Shown here: positions 33,967 to 42,318 of the stretch, one piece after another
How positions within the stretch are numbered: position 1 is the first letter of the stretch
How the letters are laid out: each line of letters begins with the position of its first letter
Notes under the pieces: generated by a model
The model's database searches: none
Told to the model about the DNA's origin: nothing
The model's input: the letters and a program-made list of their open reading frames with translations, nothing else
Translations under genes and position numbers: made by a program
Origin: Nocardiopsis terrae
Lineage (GTDB): Bacteria; Actinomycetota; Actinomycetes; Streptosporangiales; Streptosporangiaceae
NCBI RefSeq assembly: GCF_014651695.1
Contig: NZ_BMXJ01000008.1
Location: forward strand, 62,001-126,000
Length of the DNA: 64,000 nucleotides
Reading direction: 5' to 3'

Positions 33967-34587
33967 GTGGGTATGTGGATCGCGGCGGTCGGCGCTGGGG
34001 CGTGCGCTCTCGGGCTCGGCCCCTTCGCCTGGACCTACCTCGCCAGCACGGGCCGGCGCGGCACCGTCGACACCGTCCCGCACCGGCCGGTCGCCGTGGT
34101 GCTCGGCGCCGCGGCCTGGTCCGACGGGCCCTCCCCGCTGCTCGCCCGCCGCCTGGACCTGGCCGTTCGGCTAGTGGCGGCCGGGAAGGTCGACCGGGTC
34201 CTGGTCTCCGGCGACAACCGCGAGGTCTCCCGCCGCGAGACCGACACCATGACCGACTACCTGGTGGAACAGGGCGTCCCCGCCGAACTGGTGACGGCCG
34301 ATCCGCACGGGTACCGCACCTGGGACACCTGCGTACGGGTCCGGGAGCTCTACGGGGTCGACGCGGCGACCATGGTCACCCAGTCCTTCCACCTGCCCCG
34401 CACCGTCTCCCTGGCCCGGGCCGCCGGGATCGACGCCGTCGGGGTGGGCGACCCCAGTCTCGGCTCCCGCCGCCGGTCCACCCTCATCGGCTACGCACGG
34501 GAACTCGGAGCGGCCGCGAAGGCCCTGCGCGACGCCGTCCTGCGCCCCGCACCCGCGAACGGGGAGCTCACCGACAAGGACGCCTAG
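33967..34587 (+). CDS. YdcF/SanA-like DUF218 membrane protein (paralogue 1)
   Basis: A 206-residue protein with one N-terminal membrane helix and a DUF218 domain: RPVAVVLGAAAW, LLARRLDLAVRLV, VLVSGDN, YRTWDTCVRVRELYGV and VTQSFHLPRTVSLARAAGIDAVGV, the SanA/ElyC branch linked to envelope integrity and vancomycin resistance in enterobacteria. GTG 33967 is the longest plausible start, ATG 33973 being the alternative; GGGAGG lies upstream. A second, related protein lies on the other strand at 36507-37298. Confidence 0.87.
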   Translation: MGMWIAAVGAGACALGLGPFAWTYLASTGRRGTVDTVPHRPVAVVLGAAAWSDGPSPLLARRLDLAVRLVAAGKVDRVLVSGDNREVSRRETDTMTDYLVEQGVPAELVTADPHGYRTWDTCVRVRELYGVDAATMVTQSFHLPRTVSLARAAGIDAVGVGDPSLGSRRRSTLIGYARELGAAAKALRDAVLRPAPANGELTDKDA

Positions 34588-34627
34588 GGCGGTGACCGCA
34601 GGGGTGCACCGGGCCCGTCCCTTCTTG

Positions 34628-34689
34628 CGGTGATCTTGCTACCAGGGGCGATTTCGGCGCCGAAGTTGCCCCTGGTAGCAAGATCACCG
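34628..34689. repeat. Dispersed palindrome, copy 2 (62 bp)
   Basis: The 58-bp core is identical to that of copy 1 at 18692-18749. The flanking pair is G-C (34629/34688) where copy 1 has C-G, followed by a further C-G pair. It lies 40 bp after the SanA-like gene and in the same orientation as copy 1 relative to the GATTTCGG centre. Confidence 0.85.
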
Positions 34690-34765
34690 TGGTTCAGGTC
34701 CAGTGGTCCGGGTCGGCGGGGGGAGTTCGTGCGTGCCAGAGGGCCAAGGGCAGGAGGGTACGTAT

Positions 34766-34831
34766 CGGGCGTTGAAGCGGTATCTGGTGGAGGTGGTGTA
34801 CCTGGCGATGGTCGCTGATCGAGCAATCGAG
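34766..34831 (+). pseudogene. Possible relic of an IS110-type transposase 3-prime end
   Basis: About 22 codons reading YRALKRYLVEVVYLAMVADR resemble the conserved C-terminal helix of IS110/IS116/IS902-type transposases. No start, no upstream catalytic domain and no clear inverted ends are visible, so at most this is a remnant. The match is short and made by eye; chance similarity is possible. Confidence 0.25.
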
Positions 34832-35014
34832 TACCTCGGCCGGGGAGGTCCGCCAGCCTGCCGCTTGGCACAGAAGCGTCATCGCATTCAGTCACCGCAC
34901 GAGAACCCGCAGGCAGCCGGGGCGAAACACGGCGGAGGATTCCCCTGGACCCGGTGAGAAGCACGACGCCGGAGCCGATTCGCGTAGAACCCCTGAGCCG
35001 GGATAATCGGGCGC

Positions 35015-36457
35015 ATGAACGCGACCACGGGAAACGAAGCACACGACAACACGGAGAACGTGGACTGGGCCGCCCTGGCGCCCGAGGGCGGCGAGCGCAT
35101 CCCCGAGTTGCTCGAACAGGTCGCGACCAGCGACAGCGCCCTGTCCGACCTCCACGACATCATCCACTTCCCCGCCCCCGGACACCGGGCCGCCCCCAGG
35201 GCCGTGGACCGGCTGGTCGACATCGCCACCGACGAGGCCACCCAGCCCGCCGACCGCTGGCGTCCCCTCAGCCTCCTGCTGGAGCTGGTCAGCGCGCACG
35301 CCGAGGACCGTTTTCCCCAGCATCGGGACCTCGACCAGTGGCGTGACGAGGTGGCCTGGGCCATCTCCAACGACGCCGAGAAGGTGCGGGCGCAGTACCG
35401 CACCTGGATGGAGGAGGCGCCCGACGAGCAGCACCACCACCGGATGCGCAACCGCCTCGCCGTGATGGAGGCCGACGACGGCGCCGAACTCCTGCGGGCC
35501 GAGCTGGAAACCTACGAGGCCGTTCTCGCCCGGGTCCCCGACCTGGTCACCCTCCTCCACGGCGGCGCCAACCGCGGCGGCCTGGACCGAGCGGGGGAGT
35601 GGGTCAGCTACCTGCTGGGCTTCCTGCCCGGCGACGCCGAGCGCATCTCCGCCGAGATCACCGGCGCCTCCCAGGTGCTGCTCGCCAAGGACCTGCGCCC
35701 CGCGCCCAAGGCCCCCACCTCGATGCGCGAGGTGATGACCCAGGGGTTGGACAGCGGTGAGCCGCTGCCCGCCGAACTGTTCGCCCTCGGCCTGGTCGCC
35801 GACCCCTCCGACGTCGACACCACCGTCGGCCTGGTCCACCAGATGGCCGGCGGCAACCTCTACAACTCCTTCGCCGCCTCGGTGGCCCTGGTCCTCATCC
35901 ACGGGGAGAACACCCCGCGCGAAGGGCTGCGCAGGATCGGCCGCGGCGGCGGCACCTCCATGGGCTACGAGGGTCTGTTCAACGAGTCGTGGCCGCACTG
36001 CGGCAACCGTTCGCCCCAGGTCCTGGGGTTCCTGGCGCTGGGCCGCGCCGGAGACCGCGCCCGCCGCCTGCGCCTGGACATCCTGCCCGGCCTGATCAAG
36101 GGCGAGGAGGAGTCGCGCGCCCTGGTCACCGGGGCCGGCCTGGAGATCGTCCTCGGCCCCCGGTCCAGGGGATACACGGTCGAGGAGCACGCCCAGGCCG
36201 ACTACGACGAGGAGACCCTGAAGGTCCTGTGGGCCATCGCGGAACTGCCCGCCTCGGCATGGCAGGACGAGGAGTTCACCGCGACCCTGAGCGCCTGGGC
36301 ACTGCCGGACAACGCGGAGGAGTTCTGCGCCCTGGTCGGTGTGGAGCCCGAGACCGAGACCGGGGAGGAGACCGAGGCCGCCGCACCGCAGCGGCAGCAG
36401 CCCCAGCAGCAGGCGCCCACCGGTCTCCTCGGCCGCCTGTTCGGCGGGGGCCGCTGA
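35015..36457 (+). CDS. Large cytoplasmic protein of unknown function, helical-repeat-like
   Basis: A 480-residue soluble protein with no signal peptide or membrane segment. Sequence texture is of amphipathic helix pairs (PADRWRPLSLLLELVSAHAED, EALVTGAGLEIVL type), compatible with HEAT- or ARM-like repeats. A glycine-rich insertion GRGGGTSMGYEGLFNESWPHCGN lies near residue 315. The C-terminus is Gln-rich and ends in TGLLGRLFGGGR, a short helix seen on some membrane-associated proteins. ATG 35015 is 11 codons before the conserved start. I do not recognise the family. Confidence 0.75.
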   Translation: MNATTGNEAHDNTENVDWAALAPEGGERIPELLEQVATSDSALSDLHDIIHFPAPGHRAAPRAVDRLVDIATDEATQPADRWRPLSLLLELVSAHAEDRFPQHRDLDQWRDEVAWAISNDAEKVRAQYRTWMEEAPDEQHHHRMRNRLAVMEADDGAELLRAELETYEAVLARVPDLVTLLHGGANRGGLDRAGEWVSYLLGFLPGDAERISAEITGASQVLLAKDLRPAPKAPTSMREVMTQGLDSGEPLPAELFALGLVADPSDVDTTVGLVHQMAGGNLYNSFAASVALVLIHGENTPREGLRRIGRGGGTSMGYEGLFNESWPHCGNRSPQVLGFLALGRAGDRARRLRLDILPGLIKGEEESRALVTGAGLEIVLGPRSRGYTVEEHAQADYDEETLKVLWAIAELPASAWQDEEFTATLSAWALPDNAEEFCALVGVEPETETGEETEAAAPQRQQPQQQAPTGLLGRLFGGGR

Positions 36458-36506
36458 CGGCGGGGCCGACCCGCGCCGGACAGGAACACGGTGGTCGGGG
36501 ACGCCT

Positions 36507-37298
36507 CTAGGAGCGTCCGGAGCCCTCGGCCCCGGCGGCCTCCTCGGCGGCCCCGGCCAGGGCCTCGTCCACACCGCTCTCGTAGTCTCCGAGGAACGCG
36601 GGGTCGGGCCGGAACACGACCGTGCCCAGCGCCGCCACCGCCGCGGGCACCTCCCGGGCCCATCCGTAGACCGTGGCGGTCCTCCGCTCCCGCAGGCTGG
36701 AGTCGCCCACCCCGACGGTGTCGATGCCCGCGGCCCGGCACAGCCGCACCGCACGCGGCAGGTGGAAGTCCTGGGTGAGCACCGTGGCCTCCTCCACCCC
36801 GAACACCTCCCTGGCCCGCACGCACGAGTCCCAGGTGGAGAAGCCCGCGTAGTCGCCGACCACCCGGTCCCCGGGGACGCCCCGGCCGACCAGGTACTCG
36901 GCCATGGCGTCGGTCTCGTTGTAGTGCTCGACACCGTTGTCGCCGGTCACCAGAACCGCCTGGACGCTGCCCGCCTCGTACAGTTCCACCGCCAGTTCCA
37001 GGCGCTGGGCCAACAGGTGGCTGGGCAGACCGTCGGGGCGCACACCCGCCCCCAGGACGATGGCCACGGGCCGGTCGGGCACCGAACCCGCGGTGTGGCG
37101 CTGGCCGTCGGTGGAGACCAGCACCCACACGAACGGCACGCACGCCAGCACCGTGAACGCCGCGGCCATCAGGGCGAGCGGTCGGCGCCAGGACGGTGGA
37201 GCGGGGGCGGACCCGGGCCCCGAGACGGGACCGGGCTCCCGGGCTCGGCCGGGAACGGCGGATCGGGGCTCTTCGGCGGGGTTCTCGGAGGTCGTCAC
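36507..37298 (-). CDS. YdcF/SanA-like DUF218 membrane protein (paralogue 2)
   Basis: A 263-residue paralogue of the protein at 33967-34587. A proline-rich cytoplasmic N-terminus of about 35 residues precedes one membrane helix (LALMAAAFTVLACVPFVWVLV), then the DUF218 domain with RPVAIVLGAGV, LLAQRLELAVELY, VLVTGDNG, FSTWDSCVRAREVFGV and LTQDFHLPRAVRLCRAAGIDTVGVGD. An extra acidic tail of about 35 residues is unique to this copy. The start is taken as GTG 37298; the upstream sequence lacks a good ribosome binding site, so the exact N-terminus is uncertain. Confidence 0.85.
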   Translation of the reverse strand: MTTSENPAEEPRSAVPGRAREPGPVSGPGSAPAPPSWRRPLALMAAAFTVLACVPFVWVLVSTDGQRHTAGSVPDRPVAIVLGAGVRPDGLPSHLLAQRLELAVELYEAGSVQAVLVTGDNGVEHYNETDAMAEYLVGRGVPGDRVVGDYAGFSTWDSCVRAREVFGVEEATVLTQDFHLPRAVRLCRAAGIDTVGVGDSSLRERRTATVYGWAREVPAAVAALGTVVFRPDPAFLGDYESGVDEALAGAAEEAAGAEGSGRS

Positions 37299-37451
37299 AA
37301 GGGGGAGACGTCCGGGGAACGGGTCGGGTTCCGGTCGGGGTCCGGAACCCGGGCGCGCGTGCGGTGGAGCGGGGGACGCGGCTCGCGCGGCGGGGCCGCA
37401 CCGCCGGAGGAGCCGGGTGTGCGCCGACGCGGGGAACGTTAGGGTCGCCGC

Positions 37452-39014
37452 ATGTCTGCACACCACCATGACGAACTCCCCCCGCGACTGCGGGCGATCG
37501 CCGACCTGACCCCCGGGGCCATGCGGGAGGGCGCGGGGATGCACGAGTACGACGGCAGGGCCGCCGACCTCTCCCCGCAGGGCGTGCGCACCGGCCTGGA
37601 GGCCCTGGGCGGCGCACCCCTGGACGACCCGCACGACGAGGCACACCTGTGCGCCGCCGAGGCGGGGCTGCGTTTCGAGCTGGGCGAGCTGGAGTGGCAC
37701 CGGAGGAACCCGCTCCACCACATCGGTGAGATGGACGTCTCCTCCTACGAACGCGGGTACGCGCCCAGGGCCGAGCGCGACGCCGCGCGGATCGCTCACC
37801 TGAAGCTCTGGCCGGCCCTGGCCGACAACGCGGTCGCCGCGCTGGACCGGCTCTCCGCACCCGTCGCGCGTTCCCTGCTCGGTGCTGTGCGCGGAGTCGC
37901 CGAAGGCCTCCCGGGCGACCTCCCCGACGACGTGCGCCGCGACGCCCTGACGGCCCACGCCAGGCTGGTCGCGCATGTGGCGGAGGCGGTCGAGAACGGC
38001 TCGGAGGACGCCGGCCTGGGCGCTGAGGCGCTCAGCCTGCTGATGGGGACCGGGGAGGCCGTGGAGGTCGACCTCACCGACCTCGCCGCGCGTGCCGACG
38101 CCGAGCGCGACCGCCTGCGGGCCAGGCTCGCCGAGGCCACCGGGCGGCTCGCCCCCGGGCGCGACCCGATGGAGTTCAGCCGCGAACTCACCCGCCGGCA
38201 CCCTGACACCGAGGGGGTCCTCGACGCTGCCCGCCGGTGGACCGGGATCGCCGTCGACTTCACCGAGGAGCGCCGACTCGCGCCCTACGGCGACGGCGAG
38301 TGCAGGGTCGACGTGCCGCCGCCCGCCATGCGCTGGGCCACCGCGATGATGGTGTGGTCCGGTCCCTGGGAGCGGGACACCCCGTCGTTCTACTACATCA
38401 CCCCGCCCGCTCCCGAGCTGTCGGAGGAGGAGGCCTCGGAGTGGCTGGAGCAGTTCAGCCACACCACCCTCCCGGCGGTGAGCGTCCACGAGGTCGCCCC
38501 CGGCCACTACTCGCACGGGCGTGCCCTGCGCCGGGCGCCGAGCCCGGTCCGGCGCGCCCTGCAGTCCATGACCTTCGCCGAGGGCTGGGCGCACTACGCC
38601 GAGGAGATGTGCCTGGAGGAGGGGTTCGGGGAGTACGCGGCCGCACGGGTCGGCGATCCCGACTGGACCGCCGACCACTACGAGATCGGGGTGTGGATCG
38701 AGGCCCTCATCCGCGTCACCCGGCTGTCGGTGGCCATCGGCATGCACACCGGACGGATGAGGGTGGAGGAGGGCGCGGCACGTTTCGCCGAGGACACCCC
38801 GCTCCAGGGGCCGGCGGCGGTGGCCGAGGCGCAGCGGGCCACCTTCGACCCCACCTACGGGCGCTACACCTGGGGGAAGCTGGAGATCCTGGCGCTGCGT
38901 GAACGTGCACGGCAGCAGTGGGGGAGCGGCTTCTCGCTGCCGCGCTTCCACCGCGCCCTGCTGGAGCTCGGCTCGCCGCCCCTGGGGCTGATCGGCGCGG
39001 CCCTGGACGGCTGA
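37452..39014 (+). CDS. DUF885 family metallopeptidase-like protein
   Basis: A 520-residue cytoplasmic protein of the DUF885 family. The zinc-binding gluzincin-like motif HEVAPGH (His346 and His352) and the downstream third-ligand region FAEGWAHYAEEMCLEEGFG are present. The fold is mostly helical, as in M3-like peptidases. No signal peptide is seen. It probably hydrolyses peptides, but family members are little studied. ATG 37452 gives a His-rich N-terminus. It is divergent from the SanA-like gene and convergent with murQ. Confidence 0.87.
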   Translation: MSAHHHDELPPRLRAIADLTPGAMREGAGMHEYDGRAADLSPQGVRTGLEALGGAPLDDPHDEAHLCAAEAGLRFELGELEWHRRNPLHHIGEMDVSSYERGYAPRAERDAARIAHLKLWPALADNAVAALDRLSAPVARSLLGAVRGVAEGLPGDLPDDVRRDALTAHARLVAHVAEAVENGSEDAGLGAEALSLLMGTGEAVEVDLTDLAARADAERDRLRARLAEATGRLAPGRDPMEFSRELTRRHPDTEGVLDAARRWTGIAVDFTEERRLAPYGDGECRVDVPPPAMRWATAMMVWSGPWERDTPSFYYITPPAPELSEEEASEWLEQFSHTTLPAVSVHEVAPGHYSHGRALRRAPSPVRRALQSMTFAEGWAHYAEEMCLEEGFGEYAAARVGDPDWTADHYEIGVWIEALIRVTRLSVAIGMHTGRMRVEEGAARFAEDTPLQGPAAVAEAQRATFDPTYGRYTWGKLEILALRERARQQWGSGFSLPRFHRALLELGSPPLGLIGAALDG

Positions 39015-39027
39015 CCGTCCGCCGACC

Positions 39028-39055
39028 GGCCCCGGGGACTCAGGGCCCCGGGGCC
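39028..39055 (+). terminator. GC hairpin between DUF885 and murQ 3-prime ends
   Basis: GGCCCCGGGG and CCCCGGGGCC pair over a loop of 8 nt. It starts 14 bp after the DUF885 stop and overlaps the last codons of the convergent murQ gene. Confidence 0.55.
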
Positions 39056-40029
39056 TCCCGTCTGGGCAGCCCCAGTTCGGTCAGAGCCGCACGCACCCGG
39101 CCCCGGCCCTTCTCCAGCGCCCTCGCTGCGGTCGTGGCGTCCACCCCGGCCAACAGCGAGACCAACGCCACCCGGGTGTCTCCCCCGGCCGCCGTCAGCG
39201 CCTCGGCACAGGCCTGTTCCTCCGAGCCGGTGGCCTCGACCAGGATGGTGACCACCCGGCCGCGGAGCTTGCCGTTGCTGGCGTCCACGCCCACCATCAG
39301 GTTCGAGTACGTCCGCCCCACGCGCACCATCACCGCGGTCGAGAACGCGTTCAGCAGCAGCTTCTGCGCGGTCCCCGCCTTCATCCGGGTCGAACCGGCG
39401 ATCACCTCGGCCCCCGTGGACACACCCACGTGCACGTCGGCGACCGCGGCCAACGGGGCATCGGGGTTCGCGCTGATCAGTACCGTGCCGGCCGACCCCT
39501 CCCGGGCCGCCTCGAGGGCGCCGCCCACGTAGGGGGTCCGTCCGCTCGCGGCCAGGCCGACCGCCAGCGAACCGGGGGCCACCCCCGCGGCGTCGATCCG
39601 CCCCGACTCCCAGTCGTCCTCGATCCCCTCCACGGCCCGGGCCAGGGCTTCGCCGCCGCCGGCGTGGTGGGCCACCACCCAGTCCGCGGGCACACCGTAG
39701 GTCGGGGGGAGTTCCGCGGCGTCCTGGGCCGCGATCCGCCCCGAGGTGCCGGCTCCGAAGTAGTGGATGGACGCCCCCCGTTCCAACGCGGCCACCCCCA
39801 GTTCCACGGCACGGGCCAACTCCGGCAGCACCGCGCCCACGGCTGCCGCGACGGTGGCGTCCGCGGCGTTGATCTTCCGGAGGACGTCCAGGGCCGGGAG
39901 CAGGTCGATGTCGTAGGTGTCGGGGTTGCGGGCCTCGGTGGGCGCCCGCACGATCACGGCTTCACCGTCCTCGGGGCCCCGGCTGCCCGGTCCCCGGTCC
40001 TGTGGGTTCTGTTCCCTGCCGCCGTGCAC
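39040..40029 (-). CDS. murQ: N-acetylmuramic acid 6-phosphate etherase
   Basis: A 329-residue SIS-domain lyase that cleaves the D-lactyl ether of MurNAc-6-phosphate to GlcNAc-6-phosphate during peptidoglycan recycling. Diagnostic stretches are PTEARNPDTYDIDLLP, the sugar-phosphate loop FGAGTSGRIAAQDAAELPPTYG, the acidic GIEDDWESG, and STRMKAGTAQKLLLNAFST. The length is normal. GTG 40029 follows AGGAGAG at good spacing; a GTG at 39957 just before the conserved start is the alternative. The upstream gene in the same direction encodes an RpiR/MurR-type regulator, the classical partner. Confidence 0.93.
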   Translation of the reverse strand: MHGGREQNPQDRGPGSRGPEDGEAVIVRAPTEARNPDTYDIDLLPALDVLRKINAADATVAAAVGAVLPELARAVELGVAALERGASIHYFGAGTSGRIAAQDAAELPPTYGVPADWVVAHHAGGGEALARAVEGIEDDWESGRIDAAGVAPGSLAVGLAASGRTPYVGGALEAAREGSAGTVLISANPDAPLAAVADVHVGVSTGAEVIAGSTRMKAGTAQKLLLNAFSTAVMVRVGRTYSNLMVGVDASNGKLRGRVVTILVEATGSEEQACAEALTAAGGDTRVALVSLLAGVDATTAARALEKGRGRVRAALTELGLPRREAPGP

Positions 40030-40129
40030 TGCGCTCTCCTGTCCGGTCCGCACCCGTGTTCGTCCTTCCGTTCGGCCGCACCGGGCCGCGCCCGGACGAG
40101 CGGACCACGGAACCGACGCGGGTGGCGGG

Positions 40130-41158
40130 TCAGTCGTCGTTTCCGGTGGTGCCGTCGTTGCCGTCGGTGCGGGCTGCCGGGCCCCCGCGTCCCGGATCGG
40201 CGGCGGGGGCCTCGCTCCGCCGGCGTCTGCGGTCGTCGCTGAGCCGCAGACCGCGCACCGCCTCGTAGGTGGTCTCCAGAGCTGTCCGGCTGTCCGTGTA
40301 GCGGATCTGCGCCAACCCGACGAAGAGGCAGTCCACCACCGTCAGCTGGGCCAGACGGGAGGCCGTGGCCCCCGACCGGAACAGGGTCTCCCGCGCCGCG
40401 GTGGTGAGTACGTGGTCGGCGAAACCGATCGGTGACCGGGGGAAGTTGGTGATCGCCACCGTCCGCGCGCCCCGGCGGCCCGCCTCGGTCAGCGCCTGGA
40501 CGGTGTCGATGGTGGTGCCGCTGTGCGAGATACCGATCGCGACGTCGCCCTCCTCCAACAGGGCCGCGCTCGTCAGCATCACGTGCGCGTCCGACCAGGC
40601 GAACGACGTCAGGCCGATCCGGTGCAGCTTCTGCTGGAGGTCGGCGCCCACGAACGCGCTCGCCCCCACCCCGTACACGTCGATCCGCCGCGCGTTCGAC
40701 ATGGCGTCGATGGCCGCACGCAGGACCTCCACGTCCATGGCGGCGCCGGTCTCCTCCACGGCGCGTGCGTCGGTGTAGGCGATCTTCTGGACGACGGTCA
40801 CCAGGGTGTCGTCGGGGTTGATGTCGCTGGCCAGTTCGGGGGCGTTGGTACGGGCGCCCCGGGCCTGTCCGGCTTCGGTGGCCAGCGCCAGTCGCAGTTC
40901 CCGGTAGCCGCTGAAGTCGATGGTGCGGCAGAACCGGATAACCGTGGCCTCGGAGGTCGCGCAGTCCTTGGCCAGCTGGGTGATCGAGGAGGCAGCGGCC
41001 CGTTCGGGGTCGTCGATGACCCGTTGCGCCACCCGCTGCTCGGCGGGGGCCAGCGAGGGGAGCAACGACCGGATCCGGAGGACCGTCGTGGGGACCTGTG
41101 ACTGGGAGGCATCACCCCGGCTCGAACGGTCGCCAGAAGGCTTCGGAGTATGCGCCAT
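40130..41158 (-). CDS. MurR/RpiR-family transcriptional regulator
   Basis: A 342-residue regulator. The N-terminal RpiR helix-turn-helix covers about 25-105 (LAPAEQRVAQRVIDDPERAAASSITQLAKDCATSEATVIRFCRTIDFSGYREL). A SIS sugar-phosphate domain covers about 135-270 (VYGVGASAFVGADL, GISHSGTTIDT). The tail is Arg/Asp-rich and probably disordered. It precedes murQ by 100 bp in the same direction, so MurNAc-6-phosphate is the expected effector. At its start codon lies GAAAGTTTCTTTC, and the same AGGAAAGTTTC core sits in the promoter of the peptide importer at 44.3 kb. Confidence 0.9.
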   Translation of the reverse strand: MAHTPKPSGDRSSRGDASQSQVPTTVLRIRSLLPSLAPAEQRVAQRVIDDPERAAASSITQLAKDCATSEATVIRFCRTIDFSGYRELRLALATEAGQARGARTNAPELASDINPDDTLVTVVQKIAYTDARAVEETGAAMDVEVLRAAIDAMSNARRIDVYGVGASAFVGADLQQKLHRIGLTSFAWSDAHVMLTSAALLEEGDVAIGISHSGTTIDTVQALTEAGRRGARTVAITNFPRSPIGFADHVLTTAARETLFRSGATASRLAQLTVVDCLFVGLAQIRYTDSRTALETTYEAVRGLRLSDDRRRRRSEAPAADPGRGGPAARTDGNDGTTGNDD

Positions 41159-41653
41159 GGAGGAAAGTTTCTTTCGGTCGTGGTTCAGAGTCAACGTACT
41201 GACGGGAAAAACCGGGAGAATCAAGGATTTCAAGGGACGGTCCGCACGGCAAGTGCCCCGGCCCGCTGCGTGCTCCCAGCTCAGAAAGTCCCCGGGCAGG
41301 TGGGCGGAGCGTACCCGCACGGCGCGTCCGGACCGGTCCGGACGGTGGCGGGGGCGGGCCCGGCGCACGGTCAGCGGCCCGGAGGGCAGCCGTGTCGCGC
41401 GCCGGGCCCGGGGAGGGCACGGCCGCGGGGAAGTACCGACCGGGCTCCGCCCCGGGCCGAGTCTTCGGGTCCGGTCTTACGGTCGGCTTTCATTCGGAGG
41501 GGATCCCGTCTGCCGGTACGTCCGGTGGGGAGGGCGGCAACGAGGGGTTTTCGGAAAATCCGGGTCCCGTTCGCCCCAACGGAGGGTTCGGAGATCCGCC
41601 GGATCTGCTTCGGGGGGTGCTCAGTGGTCGGATGAGTCGCTAGTGTCAAGGCC
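41159..41653. other. 495-bp intergenic region upstream of murR-like gene
   Basis: Apart from the operator-like repeat at 41161-41175 and the promoters of the flanking divergent genes, I see no supported feature. Several overlapping frames exist but none has a ribosome binding site or a sensible product. Confidence 0.55.
41161..41175. promoter_or_regulatory. GAAA/TTTC inverted repeat at the murR-like start
   Basis: AGGAAAGTTTCTTTC contains GAAAG-TTT-CTTTC arms within 20 bp of the regulator start codon. GAAA-N-TTTC half-sites are typical of RpiR-family operators as I know them. The first 11 bases (AGGAAAGTTTC) are identical to 44314-44324 in the peptide-importer operator. An autoregulatory site is likely. 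Confidence 0.55.
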
Positions 41654-41839
41654 ATGACGCAGAACAACGATCCCAACATGGACCCGGCGGGTACCACGCA
41701 GCACTTCCGCCGTTTCGTCGACGAAAACCCCGAGCCCGAGGAGGCCCCGCGCCGCCCGATCCTGCCGCTGGCACTGGCGGGCGTCGGTGTCGTTCTGGCC
41801 ATCGCCATCATCGCCGCCCTGGTCATCGCCTTCCTTTAG
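41654..41839 (+). CDS. Small single-span membrane protein
   Basis: A 61-residue protein: an acidic cytoplasmic N-terminus (about 35 residues, FRRFVDENPEPEEAPRRP), then one membrane helix (LPLALAGVGVVLAIAIIAALVIAFL) ending at the C-terminus, the layout of a tail-anchored protein. Coding bias at third positions is strong, which supports it being real. No family recognised. It lies directly upstream of the tRNA-Lys pair. Confidence 0.65.
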   Translation: MTQNNDPNMDPAGTTQHFRRFVDENPEPEEAPRRPILPLALAGVGVVLAIAIIAALVIAFL

Positions 41840-41995
41840 GCGCCCGAGTCCTCGCGTGACGTGCGGGTTCAGGCGAGAGCCGCGGTGTGACGGGTCCGAC
41901 CCCGGCCGACCCCGAAACCTGTTCGCGGCCACCCTTCGGTCCTGCTAGAGTTAACTCCGTTGCCGCGAAGGACCGCAGGGTCCGGGCGGAGACGG

Positions 41996-42069
41996 GCGTC
42001 ATTAGCTCAGTTGGTCAGAGCAGCTGACTCTTAATCAGCGGGTCCGGGGTTCGAGTCCCTGATGACGCA
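41996..42069 (+). tRNA. tRNA-Lys (anticodon CUU), copy 1
   Basis: A 74-nt cloverleaf: acceptor GCGTCAT pairs with ATGACGC, D-arm TAGCTCAGTTGGTCAGAGC, anticodon arm CTGACTCTTAATCAG with anticodon CTT, and T-arm GGGGTTCGAGTCCC. No encoded CCA. Its leader from 41946 and its terminator to 42124 are repeated with copy 2. Confidence 0.96.
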
Positions 42070-42079
42070 CAGAACACGG

Positions 42080-42119
42080 CCCCGGTCGGAGGACGCCACG
42101 TCCACCGGCCGGGGTCTTT
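42080..42119 (+). terminator. tRNA-Lys copy 1 terminator
   Basis: Outer stem CCCCGGTCGG/CCGGCCGGGG (10 bp, one U-G) encloses an inner GGAC/GTCC hairpin and is followed by TCTTTC. It starts 10 bp after the tRNA. Confidence 0.85.
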
Positions 42120-42244
42120 CGCGTGTGCGGCCGGACGCCCCGTGTCCTGGCACACATCGTGCCCGTGATGGCTCCCGGCACTCCGAAGTTCCGGTAGAGT
42201 TAACTCCGTTGCCGCGAAGGACCGCAGGGTCCGGGCGGAGACGG

Positions 42245-42318
42245 GCGCCATTAGCTCAGTTGGTCAGAGCAGCTGACTCTTAATCAGCGGGTCCGGGGTT
42301 CGAGTCCCTGATGGCGCA
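42245..42318 (+). tRNA. tRNA-Lys (anticodon CUU), copy 2
   Basis: Identical to copy 1 except for one acceptor pair: GCGCCAT/ATGGCGC in place of GCGTCAT/ATGACGC, a compensated U-A to C-G change. The anticodon is again CTT. The same 50-bp leader precedes it, 249 bp downstream of the first. Confidence 0.96.

Larger units (their letters stand above)
34588..35014. other. 427-bp intergenic region with palindrome copy 2 and a possible transposase relic
   Basis: It holds the dispersed palindrome (34628-34689) and, at 34766-34831, a plus-strand stretch that translates as YRALKRYLVEVVYLAMVADRA. That resembles the C-terminal LKRR...VY..LVADA region of IS110-type transposases. No intact transposase frame surrounds it. 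The remainder shows nothing I can identify. Confidence 0.45.
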
